From an uncultured Roseicyclus sp. (GTDB lineage Bacteria; Pseudomonadota; Alphaproteobacteria; Rhodobacterales; Rhodobacteraceae), in NCBI GenBank assembly GCA_937139335.1, contig CAKZPN010000059.1, positions 1 to 62,475 of the forward strand: a stretch of 62,475 bases of DNA, read 5' to 3'. Under the pieces are notes generated by a model that was given only the letters and a program-made list of their open reading frames with translations, was not told where the DNA came from and made no database searches. Below, in pieces: positions 27,057 to 36,204 of the stretch. Each line of letters opens with the position of its first letter. The first letter of the stretch is position 1. A program made the translations under genes and the position numbers.

Positions 27057-27425
27057 ATGCGCAACGCGGCGCTCGTGCTGGGGCTGATCGGCGGCGTGCT
27101 CGCCATGATCGTGGGGTTTTTCGTCTACGGCTATGTCGTGTTCATCGACTGGTTCGGGGAGGTGCCCGACCTAGCCCGGCAGGTGCCTGACCCGGAATTG
27201 AAGCAGACGGTGTCCTTTGTCGCGCCCATCGTGGCCATCGCGGGCGCGGCCATGGCGCGGTCCCGCGCGCTCTGGGGCGGGATCCTGATGCTGGCGGCGG
27301 CGGCGGGGATCTACCACGGGCTGGGGTTCGGCGTCTTCACGATGTTCCCGATCGCCTGCCTGGGACTTGGCGGTCTGCTGGCGCTGGCAGCCGGTCGGCC
27401 GGACGAGGAAAAGGCGCATTTCTGA
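27057..27425 (+). CDS. Small polytopic membrane protein, 122 aa
   Basis: Hydrophobic segments at about residues 5-30, 52-68, 72-90 and 92-112 indicate a three- to four-helix membrane protein; the ends are charged (GRPDEEKAHF). The start (MRNAALVLGLIGGVLAMIVGFFVYGY) resembles DUF4064-like small membrane proteins, but this assignment is tentative. An AGGAGGACA Shine-Dalgarno supports the ATG at 27057. No functional context is apparent. Confidence 0.7.
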   Translation: MRNAALVLGLIGGVLAMIVGFFVYGYVVFIDWFGEVPDLARQVPDPELKQTVSFVAPIVAIAGAAMARSRALWGGILMLAAAAGIYHGLGFGVFTMFPIACLGLGGLLALAAGRPDEEKAHF

Positions 27426-27443
27426 CGCCCCCGCCATCCGCTC

Positions 27444-27482
27444 AATGAAGATACTCCGGGGGACCGGGGGCAGAGCCCCCGG
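27444..27482 (-). repeat. Dispersed hairpin repeat, copy 1
   Basis: Read on the minus strand this is GGGGGCTCTGCCCCC, then CCCCCGGAGTATCTTCAT. It matches copies 2 (46888-46942) and 3 (60405-60461). It forms a perfect stem (CCGGGGGC with GCCCCCGG around AGA) between convergent genes (27057 gene and thrS), so it can also end transcription or protect 3' ends. Confidence 0.75.
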
Positions 27483-27490
27483 CCGCTGTC

Positions 27491-29479
27491 TTACCCGGCG
27501 CGGCGCTGGTCGGGCGGCACGGCCTCGGCGGTCAGTTCCGCCAGAACCTCGGCCAAGGGGCGCACCTGGGTCTGGCTTTCGCCGAGGCGGCGGACGGTGA
27601 CGGTGCCCTCCTCGACCTCTTTGCGGCCGACGGCGAGGATCACCGGCACCTTGCCGACCGAATGCTCGCGGATCTTGTAGTTGATCTTCTCGTTGCGGAT
27701 GTCGGCCTCGGCCCGGACGCCGGCGGCCTGAAGCTGCGCCACAGCGTCCTGCACGAACGCGTCGGCCTCGGAAACGATGGAGGCGACGACGACCTGACGT
27801 GGCGCGATCCAGAACGGCAGCTTGCCCTCCCAGTTCTCGATCAGGATGCCGATGAATCGCTCGAAGGAGCCGAGGCAGGCACGGTGCAACATGAAGGGGC
27901 GGTGTTTCTCGCCGTCCTGGCCGATGTAGTTGGCGCCGAGCCGCTCGGGCAGGTTGGGGTCGACCTGGAAGGTGCCGCACTGCCAGACCCGCCCGATCGC
28001 GTCGGTCAGGTAGAAATCGAGCTTGGGCCCGTAGAAGGCGCCGTCGCCGGGCTCCAGCGTGTAGTCGCGGCCGACGGCCTTGATCGCGTTTTCCAGCGCG
28101 CCCTCGACATAGTCCCAGCTCTCGTCGGTGCCGACGCGCTTTTCGGGGCGCGTGGCGAAGCGGATTTCGAACTCGGGGAAGCCCAGCTCGCGGTAGACAT
28201 CGGCGAGGAAGTCGATGAAGCGCGCGCATTCCTGCTGGATCTGGTCCTCGGTGCAGAAGATATGCGCGTCGTCCTGGGTGAAGCCGCGCACCCGCATGAT
28301 GCCGTGCAGCGCGCCCGACGGTTCGAACCGCGCGCAAGAGCCGAATTCGGCCAGCCGGAGCGGCAGGTCGCGGTAGGATTTGAGGCCCTGGTTGAACACC
28401 TGCACATGGCAGGGGCAGTTCATCGGCTTCAGCGCGTTGATGCGGGTCTGGTCGCGGTTTTTCGCGGTGGCATCGTCATTCTCGCCGTCGCGGCTTTCGT
28501 CGACCTCGACGATGAACATGTGGTGCTGGTATTTCTCCCAGTGGCCCGAGGCCTCCCAGAGCTTGCGGTCGACGACCTGCGGCGTGTTGATCTCGCGGTA
28601 GCCGCCGACGCGCTGCTTTCGGCGCATGTAGTCCTGCAGCGTGGTGTAGATGGTCCAGCCGCCGGGATGCCAGAAGACCTGACCGGGGGCTTCCTCCTGC
28701 ATGTGGAACAGGTTCATCTCGCGGCCGAGCTTGCGGTGGTCGCGCTTTTCGGCCTCCTCGAGGAAGGTCAGGTATTTCTTCAGCTCGTCGCGGTTCTGGA
28801 AGGCGACGCCGTAGATGCGCTGGAGCATCTGGCGCTTGCTGTCGCCGCGCCAGTAGGCGCCGGCGACGCTCATCAGCTTGAAGGCGTCGGCGGGCAGTTG
28901 CCCGGTGTGCTGCAGGTGCGGACCGCGGCAGAGATCTTGCCAATGGCCGTGCCAATACATGCGGATCGGCTGCCCCTCGGGGATCATGCCGATCAGCTCG
29001 ACCTTGTAGGGTTCGCCATTGGCCTCGTAGTGCCGGATCGCGCGGTCGCGGTCCCAGGTCTCGGTGGTGACGGGATCGCGGCGGTTGATGATCTCGCGCA
29101 TCTTGGCCTCGATCTGGCCGAGATCCTCGGGGGTGAAGGGCTCGGCCCGGTCGAAGTCGTAGTACCAGCCGTTCTCGATGACGGGGCCGATGGTGACCTT
29201 CACCTCGGGCCAGATCTCCTGAACCGCACGGGCCATGACATGGGCGAGGTCGTGGCGGATCAGCTCGAGCGCCTGCGCCTCGTCCTTCATCGTGTGCAGC
29301 GCGAGCGAGGCATCGGTCGCGATCGGCCATTGCAGGTCCCAGTGCGCGCCGTCGACGGTGGCGCTGATCGCGCGTTTCGCGAGCGAGGGCGAGATGTCGG
29401 CGGCAACCTCGGCGGGCGTCACGCCGGCGGGGTAGGAGCGCGCATTGCCATCGGGAAGGGTAAGGGAGATCTGGGCCAT
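27491..29479 (-). CDS. thrS: Threonyl-tRNA synthetase
   Basis: A 662-aa class II synthetase with all usual parts. The TGS domain covers residues 1-62. The N2 editing domain contains [12 protein letters not shown] and [12 protein letters not shown]. The catalytic core contains [44 protein letters not shown] and [17 protein letters not shown] (motif 3). The anticodon-binding domain is at the C-terminus. The ATG at 29479 has a GGAGG Shine-Dalgarno. A long open frame on the opposite strand is a shadow. Confidence 0.97.
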   Translation of the reverse strand: MAQISLTLPDGNARSYPAGVTPAEVAADISPSLAKRAISATVDGAHWDLQWPIATDASLALHTMKDEAQALELIRHDLAHVMARAVQEIWPEVKVTIGPVIENGWYYDFDRAEPFTPEDLGQIEAKMREIINRRDPVTTETWDRDRAIRHYEANGEPYKVELIGMIPEGQPIRMYWHGHWQDLCRGPHLQHTGQLPADAFKLMSVAGAYWRGDSKRQMLQRIYGVAFQNRDELKKYLTFLEEAEKRDHRKLGREMNLFHMQEEAPGQVFWHPGGWTIYTTLQDYMRRKQRVGGYREINTPQVVDRKLWEASGHWEKYQHHMFIVEVDESRDGENDDATAKNRDQTRINALKPMNCPCHVQVFNQGLKSYRDLPLRLAEFGSCARFEPSGALHGIMRVRGFTQDDAHIFCTEDQIQQECARFIDFLADVYRELGFPEFEIRFATRPEKRVGTDESWDYVEGALENAIKAVGRDYTLEPGDGAFYGPKLDFYLTDAIGRVWQCGTFQVDPNLPERLGANYIGQDGEKHRPFMLHRACLGSFERFIGILIENWEGKLPFWIAPRQVVVASIVSEADAFVQDAVAQLQAAGVRAEADIRNEKINYKIREHSVGKVPVILAVGRKEVEEGTVTVRRLGESQTQVRPLAEVLAELTAEAVPPDQRRAG

Positions 29480-29673
29480 GGTCGGCCTCCTCGTCGGTTT
29501 GGCGCCTACTGAACGCCCGGTTGCGGGTATGTTGCGCCGGTGTTTTGGCCGTGCGGCGGGGTGAAGTCAACGGCCAGCGGCGAAGCGTTGCCGGTGGCGG
29601 TCGCGGCGCGCGCGCGGGGATTGCCCCTTGCGCCGGCTTGGCGCAGGGTCCGGCCAAAATTCCGGAGGCAGCC

Positions 29674-30423
29674 ATGGCAGACCCGCAATATCTCGACACG
29701 CCCCAGGGCCGGCGCATCGCCTGGCACCGGTTTTCCGGGCGCGAGCCGGGGGTGGTGTTCCTGGGTGGGCTCAGGTCGGACATGACGGGCACCAAGGCGG
29801 TGCATATCGAGGATTGGGCGCGGCGGAGCGGGCGCGCGTTCCTCCGGTTCGACTATTCCGGGCATGGGCAAAGCGGGGGCGATTTCACCGACGGCTGCAT
29901 CGGCGACTGGGCCGAAGATGCGCAGGCCGCGATCGAGGCGCTGACCGAGGGGCCGCAGGTGCTGGTCGGCTCGTCGATGGGAGGCTGGATCAGCCTGTTG
30001 CTGGCAAAGCGGATGGCGGGCCGGATCGCCGGGCTGGTGACCATCGCCGCCGCGCCGGATTTCACCGAGGACGGGATGTGGGCGGAGTGGACCGAGGAAC
30101 AGCAGAAAGCCTGCATGGAGGAGGGGCAGGTGGCGCTGCCGTCGGAGTATGGCGAAGACATGATCATCACGCGACGCATGATCGAGGACGGCCGCAAGCA
30201 CCTCGTGTTGCGCAGCCCGCTGGCGCTGGACGTGTCGGTGCGGATGCTGCAGGGCACCGCGGATGCGGACGTGCCGATGTCGTTGGCGCTGCGGATGCTC
30301 GATCACATCGACGGCGAAGACGTGAGGCTGGAGCTGGTGAAGGGGGCGGATCACCGATTTTCCGATCCGGGGTGCCTTGGCGCCATCACGCGGTCGGTGG
30401 AAGAGGTCTTGGGGATTTCCTGA
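29674..30423 (+). CDS. Alpha/beta hydrolase
   Basis: A 249-aa soluble hydrolase. The oxyanion region is VVFLGGLRSDMTGTKA, the nucleophile elbow is VLVGSSMGGWI, an acidic residue is available after the sixth strand (LQGTADADVPMSLALRML), and the catalytic His is in KGADHRFSDP. The layout resembles the ABHD10/COG0596-type small serine esterases; the substrate is unknown. The ATG at 29674 follows CCGGAGGCAGCC. It is divergent from thrS. Confidence 0.88.
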   Translation: MADPQYLDTPQGRRIAWHRFSGREPGVVFLGGLRSDMTGTKAVHIEDWARRSGRAFLRFDYSGHGQSGGDFTDGCIGDWAEDAQAAIEALTEGPQVLVGSSMGGWISLLLAKRMAGRIAGLVTIAAAPDFTEDGMWAEWTEEQQKACMEEGQVALPSEYGEDMIITRRMIEDGRKHLVLRSPLALDVSVRMLQGTADADVPMSLALRMLDHIDGEDVRLELVKGADHRFSDPGCLGAITRSVEEVLGIS

Positions 30424-30530
30424 GATTTCGTAGCTCAACCTGCTTGCCACATTGCGAGGTTTCGGGGCTTGCTGGAGCAGTTCTCCCCCGAAACGCCGCC
30501 AAAACCCGATCTTTCCCCGGAGTTATCCCC

Positions 30531-31286
30531 ATGCCGCTTCCCCGTACCCCTTCGTTCGACCTGACCGGCAAGCGCGCGCTCGTCGCTGGCGCATCGCGCG
30601 GCATCGGGCTGGGCGCGGCGGTGGCGCTGGCGGAGGCGGGCGCGCAGGTGGTGATGGTCGCGCGGGGGCGCGAGGCGCTGGAGCCGGCGGTGGCGGAGAT
30701 GGTTGCGGCGGGCCTGTCGGCGGAGGGGATGGTGGCGGATATCACAGACCTCGCTGCCACAGCCGCGCTGGTGGAGCGGATCGGGCCGGTGGACATCCTG
30801 TGCAACGCGGCGGGGCTGGCGCGGCACAGCGCGGCGCTCGAGACCGTCGAGGCGGATTACGATGTCGTCATGGATGTGAACGTGAAGGCCGCGTATTTCC
30901 TTGCGCGCGAGGCCGCCGCGCGGATGCGGGCAGGCGGGTCGATCATCCAGATCTCGAGCCAGATGGGGCATGTCGGCGGGCCGGACCGGGCGGTTTACTG
31001 CGCCTCGAAACACGCGCTCGAGGGGATGACCAGGGCGATGGCGATCGAGTGGGGGCCGCGCAACATCCGCGTCAACACGATCTGCCCCACCTTCGTGAAG
31101 ACGACGCTGAGCGCCCCGACGCTGGACGACCCGGCGCAGCGAGAATGGATCGAGAGCAAGATCAAGCTGCCCCGCGTGGCCGAAGTGGAGGATATCATGG
31201 GGGCTGTGGTCTTCTTGGCCTCGGACGCGGCGGCGATGGTCACGGGCACGGCCCTGATGGTGGACGGAGGCTGGACGGCGGGCTAG
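30531..31286 (+). CDS. Short-chain dehydrogenase/reductase
   Basis: A 251-aa classical SDR. The Rossmann glycine motif is VAGASRGIGLGAA, followed by CNAAGLARH, the catalytic Ser in QISSQMGH, and YCASKHA with Tyr and Lys spaced as usual. C-terminal GTALMVDGGWTAG is typical. The ARG near residue 40 (MVARGREALE) suggests NADP preference, as an inference. The substrate is unknown. It may be co-transcribed with the hydrolase 107 nt upstream. Confidence 0.92.
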   Translation: MPLPRTPSFDLTGKRALVAGASRGIGLGAAVALAEAGAQVVMVARGREALEPAVAEMVAAGLSAEGMVADITDLAATAALVERIGPVDILCNAAGLARHSAALETVEADYDVVMDVNVKAAYFLAREAAARMRAGGSIIQISSQMGHVGGPDRAVYCASKHALEGMTRAMAIEWGPRNIRVNTICPTFVKTTLSAPTLDDPAQREWIESKIKLPRVAEVEDIMGAVVFLASDAAAMVTGTALMVDGGWTAG

Positions 31287-31296
31287 GCTTTTTCCC

Positions 31297-32238
31297 ATGA
31301 CTTGGCTCATCGTGATCGCGGCCATGGCCGCAGCCCTGCCCATCGCTGTCCAGGCGCAGACCTGGCAGGCGACTGCCACCGATACCGGCGGACTGATCTA
31401 CGGCACCGTCCATGCGCCGCAATATTCGCTGTCCTTCAGCTGCAACACGCAGTCTCCGCAGGGTCGCCCGCTGATCGAGACGGAGGATCACGAGACGATC
31501 CGCAATCTGCCCTTCGGCATCTTCGTGAGCCTGAGCGCCGCGCTGGTCTCACCGGAGGCGGGGCCGAACCTGCCATCGGTGACGGTGACCCTGGACGGGA
31601 CCGGCTACCGCCTGCCGCCGCTGAGATGGGACGAGCTTTACGGCGAATGGATGGTGGAACTGGCGATGGCCGACCCGGTCTTTGCGGCGATGGCGGGGGC
31701 GTCGGATCTTGTGCTCGACAGCGGCCGGGGATCGGCTTGGCGCTACCCGACGGACGGTCTGGCGGAGGGGCTGGAGACGGCGTTCACGGCCTGCGTGTCG
31801 GGCTGGGCGCAGGCCGGGTTCGCGGTGCCGCAAACGCTGGGCGGTGTGGCTGTTCAGCCGCCGACCGCGGGGCTGCTGACGGCGGAGATCGACCAGCATC
31901 TGCGCCGATCCTGCGAAGCGACCTACGTGCTGGACGGCGGCGCCATTGCGACCCACGACCTTGACCGCGACGGGGCGCCCGACCGCATCCTCGACTGGGC
32001 CGGCGTCACCTGCAATGCCGCCATCGCGCGGCCCTTTTGCGGGGCGGCCAATTGTTCGGTGGACGTGTTCCTGTCGTCGCGACCCGGTGACCCGCAGTCG
32101 TTCAGCGGCGCGGGCTACACGATCACGCAGGCGGCCAATGGCGCGCCGGGCCTGCAGTTCGGTGGCACGGCTGGCGCCTGCGCGCGGGGCGAGTGCGACC
32201 GCGTGTTCTGGTGGGACGGCGCGCAGTTCCGACAGTAA
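31297..32238 (+). CDS. Secreted hypothetical protein, 313 aa
   Basis: An N-terminal signal peptide (LIVIAAMAAALPIAVQAQ) precedes a soluble periplasmic chain with eight or so Cys (SCNTQ, ACVSG, SCEATY, VTCNAA, FCGAANCS, ACARGECD). Near residue 225 the stretch THDLDRDGAPDRILDW resembles a calcium-binding DxDxDG loop as found in repeats of secreted proteins. No family was recognised. It starts 10 nt after the SDR gene and its stop is 9 bp from convergent phaZ. Confidence 0.7.
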   Translation: MTWLIVIAAMAAALPIAVQAQTWQATATDTGGLIYGTVHAPQYSLSFSCNTQSPQGRPLIETEDHETIRNLPFGIFVSLSAALVSPEAGPNLPSVTVTLDGTGYRLPPLRWDELYGEWMVELAMADPVFAAMAGASDLVLDSGRGSAWRYPTDGLAEGLETAFTACVSGWAQAGFAVPQTLGGVAVQPPTAGLLTAEIDQHLRRSCEATYVLDGGAIATHDLDRDGAPDRILDWAGVTCNAAIARPFCGAANCSVDVFLSSRPGDPQSFSGAGYTITQAANGAPGLQFGGTAGACARGECDRVFWWDGAQFRQ

Positions 32239-32247
32239 CGCCGCGCC

Positions 32248-33510
32248 TCAGCCTGCGGCGCGCACCGGCACCTTGGGCAGATCGCAATTGGCGTCGATGA
32301 AATCGAGGACCAGCGGGCGGATGTTGTTGCGCCAGCTTTTGCCGGCGAAGATGCCGTAGTGGCCGGCGTCCGGCTCGAGGTAGCTGGCCTTTTTCTCGGG
32401 CGGCAGGCCGGTGCAGAGGTCCAGCGCGGCGACGCATTGGCCGGGGGCGGAAATGTCGTCCTTGCCGCCTTCGACCGTCTTCACCGCCACGGTGGTGATC
32501 TTGCCGATGTCCACCCTCTTGCCGTTCACGGTGAAGCGGTTCTGCGCGATCTCGCGGTCCTTGAAGATGCGTTCGACGGTCGAGAGGTAGAATTCCGCCG
32601 TCATGTCCATCACGGCGAGATATTCGTCGTAGAACTTGTTGTGCTTGTCGTGGTCGCCGGCTTCGCCCTTGGCCACGCGGACCACCTGGTCGGTGAAGGC
32701 CTTGGCGTGTTTCTCGGCGTTCATCGCCATGAAGGACGACAGCTGTTGCAGGCCCGGATAGACCATGCGACCGGCGCCCGCGTATTTGTAGCCGACGCGC
32801 TGCACGACGAATTTTTCCAGCTGGCCCATCGTCACGCGGTCGCCGAAATCGGTCACGTCGGTCGCGGCGGCGTCGGGGTCGATCGGCCCGCCGATCAGCG
32901 TCAAGCTGCGCGGCTGCGCACTGGGGTCTTCCTCGGCCAGATAGGCGGTGGCGGCCAGCGCAAGCGGCGCGGGCTGGCAGACCGCGATGACATGGGTGTC
33001 GGGGCCCATCGTGCGGAGGAATTCCACGAGGTAGAGGGTGTAATCCTCGATGTCGAACTTGCCCGCGCTGACGGAAATATCACGCGCGTTGTGCCAGTCG
33101 GTGATATAGACGTCGCAATCGGGCAGCAGGCTCAGCACCGTGGACCGCAGGAGCGTCGCGTAATGCCCCGACATCGGAGCGACCAGCAGCACCTTGCGCC
33201 CGGTCGGCGCGCGGCCTTGCACCATGAACCGGATCAGGTCGCCGAAGGGCCGCTTCAGCACCCGTTCCACCCCGACGAAATGGTCGCGGCCATCATCTGC
33301 GGGGATCGAATGGATGCCCCAGTCGGGCTTTACGGCCATCCGCGCAAAGCTGCGTTCCGTCACCTCGCCCCAGGCGGCGGTGAGCTGGATCATCGGATTG
33401 GCGAAAAGTCCGAGCTGTGGATAGGAACACATGGCGCGCGCGGTAGACCCCATCCACTGGTTGGTCACACGCATCGTTTCCATCAAGTCATAGGTGAGCA
33501 TTCGGCGCAT
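32248..33510 (-). CDS. phaZ: Intracellular polyhydroxyalkanoate depolymerase
   Basis: A 420-aa enzyme that degrades native PHB granules. The start MRRMLTYDLMETMRVTNQWMG is typical of the PhaZ1 family. The catalytic Cys lies in HVIAVCQPAPLALAA, with TDWHNARD and the C-terminal DAGHYGIFAGKSWR (His) as further family marks. The ATG at 33510 has GGAG 7 nt upstream; a TTG at 33540 is less likely. It is divergent from phaC with a 117-bp spacer, completing the synthesis/degradation pair. Confidence 0.94.
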   Translation of the reverse strand: MRRMLTYDLMETMRVTNQWMGSTARAMCSYPQLGLFANPMIQLTAAWGEVTERSFARMAVKPDWGIHSIPADDGRDHFVGVERVLKRPFGDLIRFMVQGRAPTGRKVLLVAPMSGHYATLLRSTVLSLLPDCDVYITDWHNARDISVSAGKFDIEDYTLYLVEFLRTMGPDTHVIAVCQPAPLALAATAYLAEEDPSAQPRSLTLIGGPIDPDAAATDVTDFGDRVTMGQLEKFVVQRVGYKYAGAGRMVYPGLQQLSSFMAMNAEKHAKAFTDQVVRVAKGEAGDHDKHNKFYDEYLAVMDMTAEFYLSTVERIFKDREIAQNRFTVNGKRVDIGKITTVAVKTVEGGKDDISAPGQCVAALDLCTGLPPEKKASYLEPDAGHYGIFAGKSWRNNIRPLVLDFIDANCDLPKVPVRAAG

Positions 33511-33627
33511 CGACGTCTCCAAGCTGGGGTCCGGCGGCAAAACCGTGCCGTCGGTTCAAATCGTCGCTTTGCCCCCTCACCTTGGCATCGCTAGACTTAG
33601 GTGTACCATTGGGAGGATGAAATCAAG

Positions 33628-35433
33628 GTGGCACGAGATGACGCGGAGGACCCGGCGGTGGGCGAAAACCTCGACCGGCTGAACCAGAACCTTGCCCGGA
33701 TCGAGGACCTGTCCACGCGCCTTGTGGCTGCGCTGAGCGCGCGCAAGCCCGGCGATGCGGGCCTGTCGGGCCCCGGACAGGACCTCTACCTGAAGGCCGG
33801 CATGGCCATGTGGCAGGAGATGCTGACCAACCCGGCCAAGCTGGTGGAACAGCAGGTGCAATACTGGGGTCAGGCGCTGTCGACCTATGCCGAGCTGCAA
33901 AAGGAGCTGGCGCAGGGCCACCTGGCGCTGCAGGGCGACGACGACAAGCCCGCCGACAAGCGGTTCGCGAACCCGCTGTGGCGCACGCACCCATATTTCA
34001 ACCACGTGATGAAGCAGTACCTGATCTCGGCCGAGGCGATGAAGAAGGCGGTGGACGATCTGGAGGGGCTGACGCCGCGCGACAAGAAGCGGGTGGAGTT
34101 CTTTGCCGGGCAGATCATCGACCTGTTCTCACCCACCAACTATCTCGCCACCAACCCCGACGCGCTGGAGAAGGCGGTGGAGACCGAGGGCGAGAGCCTG
34201 GTGAAGGGGCTGGAGAACCTGGTGCAGGACCTGGAGGCGCGGCACGGGGAGATCTTGCCGACGCTCGCCGACCCGACAGCCTTTCACGTCGGCGAGAACT
34301 TGGCCACCGCCAAGGGATCGGTGGTGTTCCGCAACGAGATGATGGAGATCATCCAGTACGCGCCGACCACCGAAGAGGTGCACCAGACGCCGCTGCTGAT
34401 CTTTCCGCCCTGGATCAACAAGTTCTACATCCTCGACCTGAAGCCGCAGAATTCGCTGATCCGGTGGATTGTCGATCAGGGCTACACGCTCTTTGTGGTG
34501 AGCTGGAAGAACCCCGATGCAAGCTACGCCGACACCGGGTTCGAGACCTATATCGAGAACGGCTACCTGAAGGCGATCGACACGGCCTGCGAGATCACCG
34601 GCGCCAAGAAGGTAAACGCCGTGGGCTATTGCGTGGCGGGCACGACACTGGCGCTGACGCTGGCGCTGAAGGCCAAGCGCGGGCAGAGCCGGGTGAACTC
34701 GGCCACGTTCTTCACCACGCTGACGGATTTCACCGAGCAGGGCGAGTTCACGCCCTTCCTCGACGATGGTTTCGTCGACGCGATCGAGCGGCAGGTGGAG
34801 GCCGAGGGGTATCTGGACAGCTATTACATGTCCAAGACGTTTTCCTACCTGCGCGCCAAGGACCTGGTCTATGGCCCCGCCGTGCGCAGCTACATGATGG
34901 GCGAGCCCCCGCCGGCCTTCGACCTGCTGTTCTGGAACGGCGACAGCACCAACCTGCCGGGCAAGATGACGGTCCAGTACCTGCGCGGGCTGTGCCAGCA
35001 GAACGGCTTTGCCAAGGACGGGTTCGAGTTGATGGGCGAGCGGCTGCATGTCTCGGACGTGCGGCTGCCGGTATTCGCCGTGGCCTGCGAGACCGACCAC
35101 ATCGCCGCGTGGAAGGACAGCTTTCAGGGCATCGTGCAGATGGGCTCGGCCGACAAGACCTTCGTGCTGTCGGAATCGGGGCATATCGCGGGCATCGTGA
35201 ATCCGCCGGCCAAGAAGAAATACGGCCACTGGATCGGGCCCGAGGTGATCGGCGCGCCCGGCCCCTGGAAGGAGGCTGCGACATATCATCAGGGGTCATG
35301 GTGGCCGCTCTGGGATGCGTGGCTGTCGAAGCGGTCGGGCAAGAAGGTTCCGGCGCGTCAGCCGGGCTCGGAAGCCTTTCCTGCCTTGGCCGATGCGCCC
35401 GGCGCCTATGTCCGGGAAACCGTCATCGCCTGA
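33628..35433 (+). CDS. phaC: Class I poly(3-hydroxyalkanoate) synthase
   Basis: A 601-aa enzyme that polymerises hydroxyacyl-CoA on the granule surface. The PhaC N-terminal domain (PLWRTHPYFNHVMKQYLISAEAM) is followed by an alpha/beta-hydrolase domain with the lipase-like box GYCVAGT holding the catalytic Cys. Asp in ACETDHIAAW and His in SESGHIAGIVN complete the triad. Length fits class I. The start is uncertain: GTG at 33628 has GGGAGG 11 nt upstream, while an in-frame GTG at 33601 lacks a Shine-Dalgarno. Confidence 0.94.
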   Translation: MARDDAEDPAVGENLDRLNQNLARIEDLSTRLVAALSARKPGDAGLSGPGQDLYLKAGMAMWQEMLTNPAKLVEQQVQYWGQALSTYAELQKELAQGHLALQGDDDKPADKRFANPLWRTHPYFNHVMKQYLISAEAMKKAVDDLEGLTPRDKKRVEFFAGQIIDLFSPTNYLATNPDALEKAVETEGESLVKGLENLVQDLEARHGEILPTLADPTAFHVGENLATAKGSVVFRNEMMEIIQYAPTTEEVHQTPLLIFPPWINKFYILDLKPQNSLIRWIVDQGYTLFVVSWKNPDASYADTGFETYIENGYLKAIDTACEITGAKKVNAVGYCVAGTTLALTLALKAKRGQSRVNSATFFTTLTDFTEQGEFTPFLDDGFVDAIERQVEAEGYLDSYYMSKTFSYLRAKDLVYGPAVRSYMMGEPPPAFDLLFWNGDSTNLPGKMTVQYLRGLCQQNGFAKDGFELMGERLHVSDVRLPVFAVACETDHIAAWKDSFQGIVQMGSADKTFVLSESGHIAGIVNPPAKKKYGHWIGPEVIGAPGPWKEAATYHQGSWWPLWDAWLSKRSGKKVPARQPGSEAFPALADAPGAYVRETVIA

Positions 35434-35458
35434 CCCCTGCGGCGGTCTTCAGGTCATG

Positions 35459-35507
35459 CTGCAGTGCAGAAAAACCCCTTGACATTCTGCACTGCAGCAT
35501 TCATATC
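35459..35507 (+). promoter_or_regulatory. phaP promoter with two PhaR-type boxes
   Basis: CTGC-AGT-GCAG (35459-35469) and CTGC-ACT-GCAG (35487-35497) are exact reverse complements of each other and match the CTGC-N3-GCAG-type sites described for PhaR. TTGACA (35479-35484) lies between them, and TCATAT/CATATC near 35501-35507 can serve as -10. The second box occupies the -35/-10 spacer, so bound PhaR would block RNA polymerase. Confidence 0.8.
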
Positions 35508-35557
35508 GGGTGCATACCAGAAACGCCCCCGCGTGGGGACAGACCCGGAGAAGACCA

Positions 35558-36004
35558 ATGGCCACCAAGACCCCCGATTTCACCAAATCCATGACCGAGA
35601 TGATGTCCGCCTTCCCGATGGACATGTCCGCCATGAACGAAGCCTTCAAAACCTCCGCCGCAATGGGCGAGAAGATGTCGAAGGTGATGCTCGACGCCGC
35701 CGAGCAGTCGACCGAGATTTCGTCCAAGTGGACGAAGGACACCATCGCCAAGATGGCCGACGTCGCTGCAGTCAAGTCCGAGCCGACCGACTACACCAAG
35801 TCGATGACCGATTTCGCCTCGGCCCAGGCCGAAATGGCCGCCGAGACCATGGCTGCCTTCGCCGAAGTCGCCAAGAAAGTGCAGATGGAAACCGTCGAGC
35901 TGATGATGGCTGCCGGCAAGGAAGCCACCGAAGAGGCAACCGCAGCCGTGAAGAAGGCCACCGCCGAAGTAACCACCGCTGCCAAGAAAGCCGCCGCGAA
36001 CTGA
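35558..36004 (+). CDS. phaP: Phasin (PHB granule surface protein)
   Basis: A 148-aa helical, Ala/Lys/Met-rich protein without Cys or Trp clusters. It has amphipathic helices in the middle (FASAQAEMAAETMAAFAEVAKKVQMETVELMMAAG) and an Ala-Lys tail (ATAAVKKATAEVTTAAKKAAAN), as in granule-coating phasins. The ATG at 35558 follows CCGGAG. Genomic position between phaC and phaR, and the PhaR boxes in its promoter, support the call. Confidence 0.92.
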   Translation: MATKTPDFTKSMTEMMSAFPMDMSAMNEAFKTSAAMGEKMSKVMLDAAEQSTEISSKWTKDTIAKMADVAAVKSEPTDYTKSMTDFASAQAEMAAETMAAFAEVAKKVQMETVELMMAAGKEATEEATAAVKKATAEVTTAAKKAAAN

Positions 36005-36064
36005 TCGCGCAGGTTGACTGACGACTCTTCTCGCCGGTGTCCTCCCCACCGGCTTGAAGACCAG

Positions 36065-36099
36065 AAGGGCGGGTCCGAACAGGACCCGTCCTTCGCGTT
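36065..36099 (+). terminator. Rho-independent terminator after phaP
   Basis: A 12-bp stem (36065-36076 with 36082-36093, one G-U) closes the loop GAACA and is followed within 5 nt by TTTT. It separates phaP from phaR transcription. Confidence 0.8.
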
Positions 36100-36154
36100 T
36101 TCTGCCCCTGCACAATAAATTTGCATTTCCCGCCTAGGTGGCTAGGCTATCTGA

Positions 36155-36184
36155 TGCTGCACCGTGATGGACGTTGCTGCACCG
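36155..36184. promoter_or_regulatory. 10-bp direct repeats upstream of phaR
   Basis: TGCTGCACCG occurs twice (36155-36164 and 36175-36184), start-to-start distance 20 bp, about two helical turns, just before the phaR Shine-Dalgarno. The CTGCA core resembles a PhaR half-site, which suggests autoregulation. Confidence 0.55.
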
Positions 36185-36204
36185 CGGGAAGGAGGGTTCG
36201 GCCC

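Noticed and set aside
27662..29512. A 616-aa open frame on the plus strand opposite thrS
   Set aside because: It is fully antisense to a clear threonyl-tRNA synthetase, has no domain pattern, and arises from high GC at third codon positions.
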